From Sphingobacteriaceae bacterium UBA6709 (GTDB taxonomy: Bacteria > Bacteroidota > Bacteroidia > Sphingobacteriales > Sphingobacteriaceae), in contig DKIV01000011.1 of NCBI GenBank assembly GCA_002454425.1, positions 1 through 21,867 of the forward strand: a stretch of 21,867 nt of DNA, given 5' to 3'. Both the position numbers and the translations under genes were made by a program. Positions 1 through 7,910 of the stretch are shown here, piece by piece (position 1 is the first letter of the stretch; the number at the start of each line of letters is the position of its first letter). The notes beneath the pieces were generated by a model, which saw only the letters and a program-made list of their open reading frames with translations, searched no databases and was not told where the DNA came from.

Positions 1-7
1 AGTGGTG

Positions 8-101
8 ATCGACATTTCATCGACAAGTTATGGGCATTTCATGGGCATCTCATCGACTATTGCCCATGACATGTCGATGAAATGCCCATGAAATGTCGAT
101 G
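8..101. repeat. Palindromic array of 11-bp units with two alternating cores
   Basis: The segment is built from short units of about 11 bp. Units on the left half read CATCGACATTT or CATGGGCATTT with small variations (8-17, 18-29, 30-39, 40-50, 51-57). After a 4-base centre TATT (58-61) the same units continue in reverse orientation (62-68, 69-79, 80-90, 91-101). The whole is a large imperfect palindrome with arms of about 45 bp. The variable part of each unit is a three-base core, CGA or GGG, inside a fixed CAT...CATTT frame. Function is unknown. The period is close to one helical turn, so all cores would face the same side of the DNA. I do not recognise it as a named repeat family. Confidence 0.8.
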
Positions 102-158
102 AGCAGTGCTGTCTGGTACGAAGCAGTCTCGAGTCACTCTCGAACCAGGTAGGTAGCA
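72..158 (+). repeat. Interspersed repeat, left copy (inverted partner at the right edge)
   Basis: This 87-base stretch matches the reverse complement of 21781-21867 at about 80 of 87 positions by hand count, with no gaps. The first 31 bases, the end of the 11-bp unit array, are identical in both copies. Next comes a less conserved block with a small hairpin: TCGAG and CTCGA around a 5-base loop here, CGAGT and ACTCG around AAG in the other copy. The repeat ends with a conserved CGAACCAGGTAGGTAGCA. Homology stops at 158, where flanking sequences diverge. Four of the seven differences fall in or beside the small hairpin, and a stem can form in both copies, which hints at a selected structure. 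Confidence 0.85.
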
Positions 159-160
159 GT

Positions 161-183
161 CCCCCTGGGGGGAAAGCCCCTCC
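161..183. repeat. C/G-run hairpin next to the repeat
   Basis: A run of five C, one T, six G, AAAG, then CCCCTCC. It can fold either as the C-run with the G-run or as the G-run with the following C-run around AAAG. It directly abuts the repeat boundary but is absent beside the other copy, so it is probably not part of the repeat unit. It could be a terminator-like or assembly-difficult element; function unknown. Confidence 0.35.
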
Positions 184-744
184 AATAGTACTGAGATGTT
201 CATCTTAGCGAAAGACAAAAGCAAGTATCTTAAACAACCAAGAAATTTTATTAACAAGCATGGCAAACAATCCTAATAAATTGATTTAACGCAAATTAAC
301 ACCTACATCACGCTAAGCGCAACAGCCGTTATACTCATAATTAAAATTTTTAAACCCGCATTGGTGGACAATTTTCCAAATAGGCAGTGAGCTCGTGACG
401 TCGCGGGACTGGACTGGCGAAATTCGTCCGGTAACCCATATTACATATTTGGTCGGGCGTATTTTCGATTTTATTTGGAGGTCAGTGGCCGGGCAGACGA
501 CAACCTTCATGCCTCAATAACAACATCGGAACAGGAGCACGCTAGAGACCGCAGATAGAAATGCATTCTGATCTTACGTTAATATTAGGTGATTTCAGGA
601 AAAATGTTAAACTTTGGCGAGTCGTATCTCCGCTCATAATGTATTGGACAGAGAAAAATACGCATCAGCTGTTCGGCTTACCGAAACTGGACTGAAATAA
701 AAACTATTGGCCGTGTAAAGCGGTTACAATAAACGTTTTAAAGA
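184..744. other. Intergenic region without a credible gene
   Basis: About 560 bases precede the first glycosyltransferase gene. Both strands carry only short open stretches. The longest is a 65-codon minus-strand frame at 313-510, whose product resembles no family I know and which has no promoter in front. A partial -7 match (CATATTTG, around 446-453) lies far upstream of the gene. No tRNA, riboswitch or terminator was recognised. Confidence 0.5.
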
Positions 745-1698
745 ATGGATATATCCGTAGTAGTTCCCTTATATAACGAAGAAGAGTCATTACCTGAGCT
801 GATTGAATGGAACAGAAGGGTGATGGAATCTAACAACTTTAGTTTTGAAATTATCCTTATTGATGACGGTAGTAACGATAAATCATGGGATGTTATCGAG
901 GAATTTCAAAAGCGCTATACATTCATAAGAGGAATTAAGTTCCGTAGAAATTATGGCAAGTCGGCTGCCTTAAATGTAGGCTTTGCCGCGGCAGAAGGTG
1001 ATGTTGTTATCACAATGGACGCAGATTTGCAGGATAGTCCGGATGAGATTCCAGGGCTATATCGTAAAATCAAGGAAGAGCGGTTTGACCTGGTGTCAGG
1101 GTGGAAGAAAAAGAGACACGACCCCTTGAGCAAGACGATTCCGACAAAGCTCTTTAATTCAGCAACACGGAAGATGTCGGGCATTGATAATCTCCACGAT
1201 TTCAATTGCGGATTAAAGGCATATCGCAAAGATGTGATCAAGAGCATTGAAGTATATGGAGAAATGCACCGTTACATTCCAGTGCTTGCACGTTGGGCAG
1301 GATTCAGAAAAATCGGCGAACAGGTAGTTGAACACCGCGCGCGCCAGTACGGGGTAACAAAATTCGGCATGAGTCGCTTCATTAACGGCTTTCTGGATCT
1401 GCTATCAATTTTCTTTGTCGGAAAGTTCGGAAAACGGCCTATGCATTTCTTCGGCGCCATGGGCGTACTAAGTTTCTTCGCCGGAACCATGATTTCCATC
1501 TGGCTTATCGCTGAGAAGCTTATCGATATTTCCAACAATGCTAAATATCGGAATGTTACCGATCAGCCCTTGTTTTACATTTCGTTGGTAGCCATTATTG
1601 TAGGCTTTCAATTGTTCCTTACCGGCTTTGTTGCTGAATTGGTTTCAAGAAACTCTACAGAACGTAACGCTTATAATATTGAAAAAGTTATCGGCTAG
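745..1698 (+). CDS. GT2 glycosyltransferase, GtrB/DPM-like, with two C-terminal membrane helices
   Basis: A 317-residue family 2 glycosyltransferase of the polyprenyl-phosphate sugar transferase type. The N-terminus starts directly with the GT-A fold (ISVVVPLYNEE). The nucleotide-binding Asp pair is at DDG 40-42. The metal-binding DADLQD motif is at 92-97, and the conserved FNCGLKAYR and RQYGVTKFG segments follow near 153-161 and 200-208. Two hydrophobic helices lie near 232-258 and 277-300, matching the GtrB/DPM2-type topology with a cytoplasmic catalytic domain. Likely reaction: transfer of a sugar from a nucleotide sugar to polyprenyl phosphate at the inner membrane; donor not determinable. 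It is the first gene of a plus-strand cluster, 33 bases ahead of a second GT2. The broad family is certain; the lipid acceptor is inferred from family resemblance. Confidence 0.9.
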   Translation: MDISVVVPLYNEEESLPELIEWNRRVMESNNFSFEIILIDDGSNDKSWDVIEEFQKRYTFIRGIKFRRNYGKSAALNVGFAAAEGDVVITMDADLQDSPDEIPGLYRKIKEERFDLVSGWKKKRHDPLSKTIPTKLFNSATRKMSGIDNLHDFNCGLKAYRKDVIKSIEVYGEMHRYIPVLARWAGFRKIGEQVVEHRARQYGVTKFGMSRFINGFLDLLSIFFVGKFGKRPMHFFGAMGVLSFFAGTMISIWLIAEKLIDISNNAKYRNVTDQPLFYISLVAIIVGFQLFLTGFVAELVSRNSTERNAYNIEKVIG

Positions 1699-1731
1699 AT
1701 ACCCCGATAATTTGCATTAGATTTATCCTGA

Positions 1732-2703
1732 ATGTTTTTTTCTGTTATTATTCCTCTCTACAATCGACCTCAGGAAGTTGACGAGTTACTCGAGTCGCTC
1801 ACGCGGCAGACTTACACTCATTTTGAAGTACTGGTTATTGAGGATGGATCAGTACTTGATGCCAAGGACGTTGTAGAAGCGTATAAGGATCGTCTAAAAA
1901 TCAGGTACTTTGTAAAACCAAATGAGGGACAGGGTTTTACGCGCAATTTCGCCTTTGCTCGAGCTCAAGGCGATTACTTTGTAATTTTCGATTCCGACTG
2001 CCTCATTCCGCCCCACTATTTCGAGGAGGTACACCGACATCTGTCGTCCAAGTTCCTGGATGCATATGGCGGTCCTGACGCGGCACATGGGAGTTTTACC
2101 AGCATACAGAAAGCCATAAGCTATTCGATGACCTCCCCCTTTACCACCGGAGGAATAAGAGGCAGTAAAACAAATCTCGGAGGGCAATTTCATCCAAGAA
2201 GTTTCAACATGGGAATATCCAGAGAGGTATGGGAACGTACAGGCGGATTTATACTTACCCGCCTGGGTGAAGATATTGAATTCAGCATCCGCATACATTC
2301 CCTGGGCTTCAACATAGGATTAATTCCCGAGGCTTTTGTGTATCATAAGCGGCGCACGAATTTCAGGCAATTTTACAAACAGGTACATTTTTTCGGAAGA
2401 GCGAGAATAAACATATACAAGCACTTTCCTGCTACGTTAAAGGCCGTACACTTTTTCCCATCGCTCTTTACGTTGTTCCTTATTTTTACTATATTAACAT
2501 TGGCGGTGCGCCCCTCGCTTGGGCTGATCTGCCTATACCTCCAACTGCTGTTTTCCGCGCTCATCTTTTTTCATTCCTGGCGCGTAAACAAGTCTGCCAA
2601 AGTAGCTGTTGAAAGCATTGTGGCAGCCTACATACAGCTTGTTGGATATGGTCTTGGCTTTATGCAGGATTTTTGGAAAAGAATAATACTTAAACATACA
2701 TGA
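1732..2703 (+). CDS. GT2 glycosyltransferase with C-terminal membrane segments
   Basis: A 323-residue GT-A family 2 glycosyltransferase of a different subgroup from its upstream neighbour. It opens with SVIIPLYNRPQEV, has EDG at 37-39, the metal-binding DSD at 87-89 and the acceptor-side catalytic region LGEDIEFSIRIHSLG near 178-192, where E180/D181 are the probable general-base pair. Hydrophobic stretches near 243-262 and 265-280 suggest C-terminal membrane anchoring, with a further amphipathic tail. The probable role is adding a sugar to a cell-surface glycan or lipid intermediate at the cytoplasmic face; substrate unknown. Its stop codon overlaps the start of the next gene by 4 bases (ATGA), which implies translational coupling. 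Confidence 0.88.
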   Translation: MFFSVIIPLYNRPQEVDELLESLTRQTYTHFEVLVIEDGSVLDAKDVVEAYKDRLKIRYFVKPNEGQGFTRNFAFARAQGDYFVIFDSDCLIPPHYFEEVHRHLSSKFLDAYGGPDAAHGSFTSIQKAISYSMTSPFTTGGIRGSKTNLGGQFHPRSFNMGISREVWERTGGFILTRLGEDIEFSIRIHSLGFNIGLIPEAFVYHKRRTNFRQFYKQVHFFGRARINIYKHFPATLKAVHFFPSLFTLFLIFTILTLAVRPSLGLICLYLQLLFSALIFFHSWRVNKSAKVAVESIVAAYIQLVGYGLGFMQDFWKRIILKHT

Positions 2704-3485
2704 TAGATTTTCTAAAGGAAAGTACATTTGCTGTAAATGACGTACTACGCGTGGCATGGAAGGCTCTGAAGACCCATTACGTCTCGATTGCCGGTCTTTG
2801 CCTGCTTTCATTTTCCACCTCCATGCTCTCCGGTTTCCTGTCGGCCCTCTTTGCTGATGTAAATATTTTCATCAGCGGAATCATGGCTCTTGGATTCATT
2901 CTTCTATATTTCGGGATCCAGTTCACGATGTTTAAATACATTTTAAACATTTTGGACGGAAAGGATGGCATGAACTTACGTTCTACGATACCATCGTACA
3001 GGCATTTCTTTACGTTCTTCAAGGCTACATTCTATTTCCTGCTAACCTTCGTATTGATATTCCTGATAATTCTGGCCCTGGTATACCTCATTGACCTGGT
3101 AGGCGTGAAAAGCAAGGTTGTCGTACAAATAGCATTGGCGCTAACGGTGCTGATTAGCTTCTTTATAGGCATTAGGATATCGTTTTTTCCTTTTTTCATC
3201 ATTGATAAGAGCGCGCATGCTTTTCAATCGCTGAAATTTAGTCTCGCTATTACGCGTGGGAATTTCACGCAGGTAATCATGCTGCTAAGTGTGCTGGCTA
3301 TCTTCCATGCTATTTCCGCTTACTTCTTCAGACAAAGTTATATCGCCTTAGGGTTTTTAATTCTGATCTTTAACTACGCGCTGATCGTTCCGCTCTCGGC
3401 CGTATCTATTTGTCTTGCTTACCGAAAGATGATGAGTGAATACGAGGGTGATCAGGATCCGGAGATCATGAAAAACATCATCTGA
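2700..3485 (+). CDS. Six-helix integral membrane protein of unknown function
   Basis: A 261-residue protein made mostly of hydrophobic helices, near residues 27-50, 53-80, 107-130, 135-160, 190-212 and 215-245, with short polar loops and a charged C-terminal tail. No catalytic motif is visible. The pattern resembles the broad group of bacterial membrane proteins related to DUF975 or to the membrane domain of glycerophosphodiester phosphodiesterases, but I cannot assign it. It is translationally coupled to the GT2 gene upstream (4-base overlap) and sits 1 base before the GH3 gene, so it is firmly within the operon. A supporting role in envelope glycan or lipid handling is inference from neighbours only. 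Confidence 0.75.
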   Translation: MIDFLKESTFAVNDVLRVAWKALKTHYVSIAGLCLLSFSTSMLSGFLSALFADVNIFISGIMALGFILLYFGIQFTMFKYILNILDGKDGMNLRSTIPSYRHFFTFFKATFYFLLTFVLIFLIILALVYLIDLVGVKSKVVVQIALALTVLISFFIGIRISFFPFFIIDKSAHAFQSLKFSLAITRGNFTQVIMLLSVLAIFHAISAYFFRQSYIALGFLILIFNYALIVPLSAVSICLAYRKMMSEYEGDQDPEIMKNII

Positions 3486-3486
3486 T

Positions 3487-4986
3487 ATGGGTTTAAAGGC
3501 GTGGTTAAGCAAACCCTTCGCCGCCCTGGCGGTGGCGTCGGAAAATCGATGGAAACGTAATGCCGCGAAGATCCAGGAACAGACGATGAAGGATCTGGTA
3601 GCAAAGGCATCAAACACGGTATTCGGCAAAGCTCATGGCTTTTCAGAAATCAGAACTTATGAGGATTTTAAGTCCAGGGTTCCTGTTCGTGATTACGAGG
3701 ATTTGCGAGCATACATCGAGCGCGTAGTAAATGGAGAGCGAGATATATTATGGCCCGGCAAACCGCAGTATTTTGCGAAGACCTCCGGCACAACCTCTGG
3801 CGTAAAATATATTCCCATTTCCAGGGAGTCTATGCCTGAACATATTAAAGCCGCGCGAAATGCTTTGTTACATTATATTCATGAAACCGGTAAGAGTAGC
3901 TTTGCCGATGGCAAAATGATCTTTCTACAGGGTAGTCCTCTGTTACACGAGAAAGCCGGCGTACAAACAGGTCGCCTGTCCGGAATTGTGGCACATCATA
4001 TCCCTCAATATCTGCAGAGTAACCGCCTTCCCTCCTATGACACCAACTGCATAGAGGACTGGGAGGAAAAGGTTGATGCTATTGTTGGGGAAACGATAAG
4101 GCAAGACATGCGTCTGATAAGTGGCATTCCGCCCTGGGTACAGATGTATTTTGATCGTCTCTCTCAGCAATCAGGCGGACAGCAAATTAAGGATATCTTT
4201 AAGAATTTTGAGCTCTTCGTATATGGAGGGGTAAATTACGAGCCTTACCGTGCCCGCATGGAAGAGGTGATTGGAAAGAAGATCGATTCGATAGAGACGT
4301 ATCCCGCCTCCGAAGGCTTTATAGCATATCAGGATTCGCAAACGGAGAAAGGTTTGTTGCTTTTGGCTAACGCGGGCATGTTCTTCGAGTTCATCCCTAC
4401 GGCTGAATATTTTGATCAGCAACCCAGGCGACTACAGCTTTCCGAAGTAGAACTGGACACAAACTATGCCCTGATAATGAGCACCAATGCCGGCTTGTGG
4501 GCCTATAGCATCGGAGATACTGTTAAGTTCGTTTCTAAGGATCCTTACAGAATTGTAGTAACGGGTCGTATAAAACATTATATATCAGCCTTTGGAGAGC
4601 ATGTTATTGGAGAAGAGGTAGAACAGGCACTCTTGGAAGCTTGCGCGAAATATAATACGGAAATAACGGAGTTTACCGTGGCACCACAGGTAAGTCCCGA
4701 AGCTCCGGGTCTCCCCTATCATGAATGGTTCGTGGAATTTATTCGTGAACCGGAAAATATCGAGAGCTTTGTCGCGGCTGTCGATGAGGCCTTGCAGAAG
4801 AAGAACATCTATTATAAAGACCTCATAGAAGGCAAGATATTAAGGCCCCTGGTTATGCGCAGCTTAAATGCAGGCGCGTTTCGCGAATACATGAAAAGTG
4901 AGGGTAAACTTGGCGGCCAAAACAAAGTCCCGCGACTGTCAAATGACAGAAAAATCGCGGATAAACTAATTCAATGGATAAAGTAA
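3487..4986 (+). CDS. GH3-family acyl-adenylating protein
   Basis: A 499-residue bacterial member of the GH3 family, named after plant auxin- and jasmonate-amino acid synthetases and belonging to the ANL adenylating superfamily. The ATP-binding loop FAKTSGTTSG is at 96-105. The segment YPASEGF near residue 270 corresponds to the second nucleotide-binding motif. SIGDTVKF (from 341) and TGRIKHYISAFGEHV (from 359) mark the hinge and C-terminal lid. Length is slightly below that of plant enzymes (about 570-610). The expected chemistry is activation of a carboxylic acid as acyl-AMP and transfer to an amine or other nucleophile. The substrate of bacterial members is unknown to me. Its 3' end overlaps dxr by 13 bases, a tight link to isoprenoid synthesis that suggests co-regulation. 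Family assignment is strong; function is open. Confidence 0.9.
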   Translation: MGLKAWLSKPFAALAVASENRWKRNAAKIQEQTMKDLVAKASNTVFGKAHGFSEIRTYEDFKSRVPVRDYEDLRAYIERVVNGERDILWPGKPQYFAKTSGTTSGVKYIPISRESMPEHIKAARNALLHYIHETGKSSFADGKMIFLQGSPLLHEKAGVQTGRLSGIVAHHIPQYLQSNRLPSYDTNCIEDWEEKVDAIVGETIRQDMRLISGIPPWVQMYFDRLSQQSGGQQIKDIFKNFELFVYGGVNYEPYRARMEEVIGKKIDSIETYPASEGFIAYQDSQTEKGLLLLANAGMFFEFIPTAEYFDQQPRRLQLSEVELDTNYALIMSTNAGLWAYSIGDTVKFVSKDPYRIVVTGRIKHYISAFGEHVIGEEVEQALLEACAKYNTEITEFTVAPQVSPEAPGLPYHEWFVEFIREPENIESFVAAVDEALQKKNIYYKDLIEGKILRPLVMRSLNAGAFREYMKSEGKLGGQNKVPRLSNDRKIADKLIQWIK

Positions 4987-6143
4987 AAAGTATCGCTATT
5001 CTTGGATCTTCGGGCAGCATCGGCACGCAGGCGCTTGATGTTATACGGAAAAATCCTCAACTCTTTCGTGTTTCTGCCCTGACAGTGAACACTCAGGCCT
5101 CCGTGCTGATTGATCAGGCTATTGAATTCAGGCCTCAACTCGTGGTAATCGCTGACGATTCACAATATACAAAAGTAAAGGAAGCCCTGGCACCTTACAA
5201 TATCGCCGTTCTCGCAGGAGAATCCGCTCTTGAAGAGGCGGCATCTTTGCCGGAAACGGATATTGTGCTTACTGCGGTCGTTGGGTATTGCGGATTGAAG
5301 CCAACTCTTGCCGCAATAAAAGCGGGTAAAGACATCGCTCTGGCAAATAAGGAAACCCTGGTGGTTGCCGGATCTCTCGTAATGAATATGGCGCGTGAAT
5401 ATGGCGTTAAGATCCTCCCGGTAGATTCTGAACATTCCGCGATCTTCCAGTGCCTGGTAGGCGAAGAAAACAATGCCATTGAAAAGATCATTCTTACGGC
5501 ATCGGGTGGCCCTTTCAGAGGGCGAAAACGCGCGGATCTGGCCACTGTCACATCCAATGAAGCATTAAAGCATCCTAACTGGACCATGGGCGCTAAGATT
5601 ACCATCGATTCTGCCAGCCTCATGAACAAAGGCTTAGAAGTGATTGAAGCGCGCTGGCTATTCAATGTTCAGGCTTCTCGAATTGATGTCATCGTGCATC
5701 CTCAATCCATCGTACACTCTCTTGTACAATTTGAAGATGGCTCTATAAAAGCTCAAATGGGTCTTCCGGACATGAAGCTACCGATTCAATACGCGTTGGG
5801 GCATCCTGGCAGAATAAAAAATGATTTTCCACGTTTTGATTTTTTAAGGTTCCCCGAGCTGAGTTTTGAGCAGCCTGACCTGCAAACATTCAGAAACCTT
5901 TCGCTAGCCTTCAAGGCTTTGGAGGCCGACGGAAATATGCCTTGTATCTTGAACGCGGCTAACGAAGTGGTTGTCGCGGCATTCCTCAAACAACAAATAG
6001 GCTTCCTTGAAATGAGCGAGGTGATTGAGCAATGTATGAATGAAGTTTCTTATCTTCGTCAGCCTTTGTTGGAAGATTATGTACAGTCAGACAAGGAAAG
6101 TCGCATTTTAGCTGCGGAAATAGTAACAAAATTGAAGAAATAA
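4974..6143 (+). CDS. dxr: 1-deoxy-D-xylulose 5-phosphate reductoisomerase
   Basis: A 389-residue enzyme of the non-mevalonate (MEP) pathway. It converts 1-deoxy-D-xylulose 5-phosphate to 2-C-methyl-D-erythritol 4-phosphate with NADPH in the cytosol. The NADPH-binding GSSGSIGTQ is at 11-19. Metal ligands D151 and E153 lie in PVDSEHSAIFQ, and E222 in NKGLEVIEA; the substrate-closing segment HPQSIVHS starts at H242. Length is normal for the family and all key residues are present. The start chosen gives an N-terminus that reaches the Rossmann strand (SIAILGSSG) after five residues and overlaps the GH3 gene by 13 bases. The gene is followed 26 bases later by rseP, an order common in Bacteroidota. 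Very likely essential. Confidence 0.97.
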   Translation: MDKVKSIAILGSSGSIGTQALDVIRKNPQLFRVSALTVNTQASVLIDQAIEFRPQLVVIADDSQYTKVKEALAPYNIAVLAGESALEEAASLPETDIVLTAVVGYCGLKPTLAAIKAGKDIALANKETLVVAGSLVMNMAREYGVKILPVDSEHSAIFQCLVGEENNAIEKIILTASGGPFRGRKRADLATVTSNEALKHPNWTMGAKITIDSASLMNKGLEVIEARWLFNVQASRIDVIVHPQSIVHSLVQFEDGSIKAQMGLPDMKLPIQYALGHPGRIKNDFPRFDFLRFPELSFEQPDLQTFRNLSLAFKALEADGNMPCILNAANEVVVAAFLKQQIGFLEMSEVIEQCMNEVSYLRQPLLEDYVQSDKESRILAAEIVTKLKK

Positions 6144-6169
6144 TATCCCAATAAATATTTTACGACATT

Positions 6170-7492
6170 ATGGACGGATTAGTTATGGCAGGCCAACTTC
6201 TATTGGGCCTCTCGATATTAATTATTTTACACGAGCTGGGACATTTCCTGGCGGCCAGAGCTTTCGGCATTAAGGTCGAGAAGTTCTATCTCTTCTTCGA
6301 CGCCTGGGGTGTTAAACTCTTTAGCTTTAAGTATAAAGACTGTGAATACGGCATTGGATGGCTTCCTCTCGGGGGCTATGTAAAGATCGTCGGCATGATT
6401 GACGAATCTATGGATACAGAACAGCTGGCAGGTCCGCCGCAGCCCTGGGAATTCAGATCTAAACCAGCCTGGCAACGTCTGATCGTCATGCTGGCGGGAA
6501 TCGCCGTGAATATTGTTCTGGGAATAATTATTTTCTGGATGCTCACCTTCAAGGCCGGTGATACCTATATTCCCAATGACAAATTAGTTGACGGTATTGT
6601 TCCGGGCAAGATTGGAAAATCAATCGGCCTGCAGACCGGGGATCGTATAGAAGCGGTGAATGGCACTCGTATCGTGCAATTTGATGAGATAACAAGCTCT
6701 AAGGTTTTACTGGGAGGGGCTGAACTGACCGTTGACCGCAATAACGCATCAACAAACATCAAGGTACCGGATAATATTTTAGAACAAGTAGCCGATTTTG
6801 GGATGGGTGAATTTGTTCAGCCTCGTGAGAAAATGAGTCGCATATCAGAAGTATCTCCAAAGTCTGCTGCTTCTGCTGCCGGCTTTGCTTCTGGTGACAG
6901 CGTACTAAGGGTAAACGCACATCCGATTACGTTCTTTGATGAATATACTACCCTTGTTAAGGGAAATGTGAATAAGAAAATCAGTGTAGATGTACTGCGC
7001 AAGGGTCAAATACTTACGTTGACTCCCGTGGTTAATGAAGAGGGACAACTAGGACTTTTAATTCCGCGTAATGTGCCTACAGAAACTATCAATTATGGAT
7101 TCTGGGCATCGATGCCTATCGGTGCCTCAAAAGCCTGGGGACTGTTTACCGACAATGCCAAAGGTATTGGTAAGGTAGTTACCGGCAAGGTGAAGGCAAA
7201 TAAAGCATTTACAGGCCCTGTGGGCATCGCAAATATGTTCGGAGCTACCGTGAACTGGTATAAGTTCTGGACGCTGGTAGGACTGCTCTCAATGGCTCTG
7301 GCGTTAATGAACTTATTGCCTATTCCAGCCTTGGATGGTGGTCACGCGCTCTTCCTGATCATAGAAATGATAAAAGGAAAGCCTCTTAGCGATAAATTTA
7401 TGGAACGTGCACAAATCGTAGGGTTCTGTATTATAGTGGCTTTGATGGTTTTTGTACTTGGAAATGATATCTTCAAGTACGTTTTAAAGTAA
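6170..7492 (+). CDS. rseP: RIP metalloprotease RseP (site-2 protease)
   Basis: A 440-residue inner-membrane zinc protease that cleaves transmembrane substrates, typically anti-sigma factors or signal-peptide remnants. The zinc-binding HELGH is at 21-25 in the first helix. Two PDZ domains follow, about residues 138-200 and 222-290; these usually gate substrate entry. The third zinc-ligand region NLLPIPALDGGH is at 381-392, with a last helix near 415-433. All catalytic elements are present and the length is typical of the version with two PDZ domains. It closes the operon begun by the GT2 genes. No classical rseA/rpoE genes are seen here, so its targets are not evident. A second in-frame ATG at codon 6 is possible; the annotated start places the first helix normally. 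Confidence 0.96.
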   Translation: MDGLVMAGQLLLGLSILIILHELGHFLAARAFGIKVEKFYLFFDAWGVKLFSFKYKDCEYGIGWLPLGGYVKIVGMIDESMDTEQLAGPPQPWEFRSKPAWQRLIVMLAGIAVNIVLGIIIFWMLTFKAGDTYIPNDKLVDGIVPGKIGKSIGLQTGDRIEAVNGTRIVQFDEITSSKVLLGGAELTVDRNNASTNIKVPDNILEQVADFGMGEFVQPREKMSRISEVSPKSAASAAGFASGDSVLRVNAHPITFFDEYTTLVKGNVNKKISVDVLRKGQILTLTPVVNEEGQLGLLIPRNVPTETINYGFWASMPIGASKAWGLFTDNAKGIGKVVTGKVKANKAFTGPVGIANMFGATVNWYKFWTLVGLLSMALALMNLLPIPALDGGHALFLIIEMIKGKPLSDKFMERAQIVGFCIIVALMVFVLGNDIFKYVLK

Positions 7493-7510
7493 AAAACTTT
7501 CACATTACTA

Positions 7511-7541
7511 TTGTGATATTAAAAGATAGTATATATATTTG
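7511..7541 (+). promoter_or_regulatory. Bacteroidota-type promoter for tRNA-Leu
   Basis: A -7 box TATATTTG (7534-7541) matches the TAnnTTTG consensus exactly. TTG at 7511-7513 can serve as the -33 element with a 20-base spacer. Transcription would start near 7548, about 40 bases ahead of the tRNA. Confidence 0.6.
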
Positions 7542-7588
7542 CATCCCGCAAGGACGGAAAGGGTAAGAAAAACCAAGATGTCCTGCAA

Positions 7589-7668
7589 GCCCAGGTGGCG
7601 GAATTGGTAGACGCGCTGGTCTCAAACACCAGTGGGAAACCGTGCCGGTTCGATCCCGGCCCTGGGTA
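7589..7668 (+). tRNA. tRNA-Leu (anticodon CAA)
   Basis: The sequence folds into a class II tRNA. The acceptor arm GCCCAGG pairs with CCTGGGT (one G-U pair), discriminator A. The D-arm carries the typical GCGGAATTGGTAGACGC. The anticodon stem CTGGT/ACCAG holds loop CTCAAAC, giving CAA, which reads UUG. An extended variable arm (TGGGAAACCGT) and T-arm GCCGG-TTCGATC-CCGGC follow. CCA is not encoded. The gene has its own promoter and terminator and is not processed from the rseP operon. Confidence 0.95.
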
Positions 7669-7690
7669 CGGAGCTAAAAATTAAGGTAAC

Positions 7691-7726
7691 AAAAAAGGCC
7701 TCTGCAGCATCGTAGAGGCCTTTTTT
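7691..7726 (+). terminator. Rho-independent terminator after tRNA-Leu
   Basis: AAAAAAGGCCTCT pairs perfectly with AGAGGCCTTTTTT around a 10-base loop and ends in six T. It is a strong intrinsic terminator that insulates the tRNA from the downstream glycosidase gene. Confidence 0.92.
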
Positions 7727-7874
7727 GCTATGCCATATAATGCCGTTGTTATTAGGTCCTAGAAAACCTTCTGATCTCACATATTAACAAACGCCGGATT
7801 TCCGAGGCCTGAATTGAAATAAAATTATCCATTTATATAACAATTAAGTACATTTTTATCAATAGGGATATAAC

Positions 7875-7882
7875 TATATTTG
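7875..7882 (+). promoter_or_regulatory. Probable -7 box for the GH2 glycosidase gene
   Basis: TATATTTG matches the Bacteroidota -7 consensus TAnnTTTG and lies 28 bases before the annotated start codon. The -33 region (around 7852-7858) is only a T-run, so the promoter may be weak or activator dependent. Confidence 0.45.
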
Positions 7883-7910
7883 GTTTAGCTGTTAAGATGT
7901 TAAACTAATA

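Noticed and set aside
8..101. Short CRISPR array
   Set aside because: Units are 11 bp without unique spacers, and orientation reverses in the middle; no cas genes are present.
72..158. Possible tRNA-derived repeat, because the minus strand of the family contains GGTTCGAGTC, like a tRNA T-arm B box
   Set aside because: No acceptor, D- or anticodon arm can be folded around it, and the left copy changes the motif.
57..266. A 69-codon minus-strand open frame at the left edge
   Set aside because: It runs through the palindromic repeat and the C/G hairpin; its product has no family resemblance and the frame is a by-product of the repeat.
313..510. A 65-codon minus-strand open frame in the first intergenic region
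   Set aside because: No promoter, no resemblance to known proteins, and length expected by chance.
5195..5665. Long open frame opposite dxr (156 codons)
   Set aside because: It is antisense to a fully conserved essential gene and has no independent features.
7500..7518. Weak hairpin just after rseP (TCACA and TGTGA arms)
   Set aside because: Short stem without a T-run; it overlaps the tRNA promoter and is unlikely to be a terminator.
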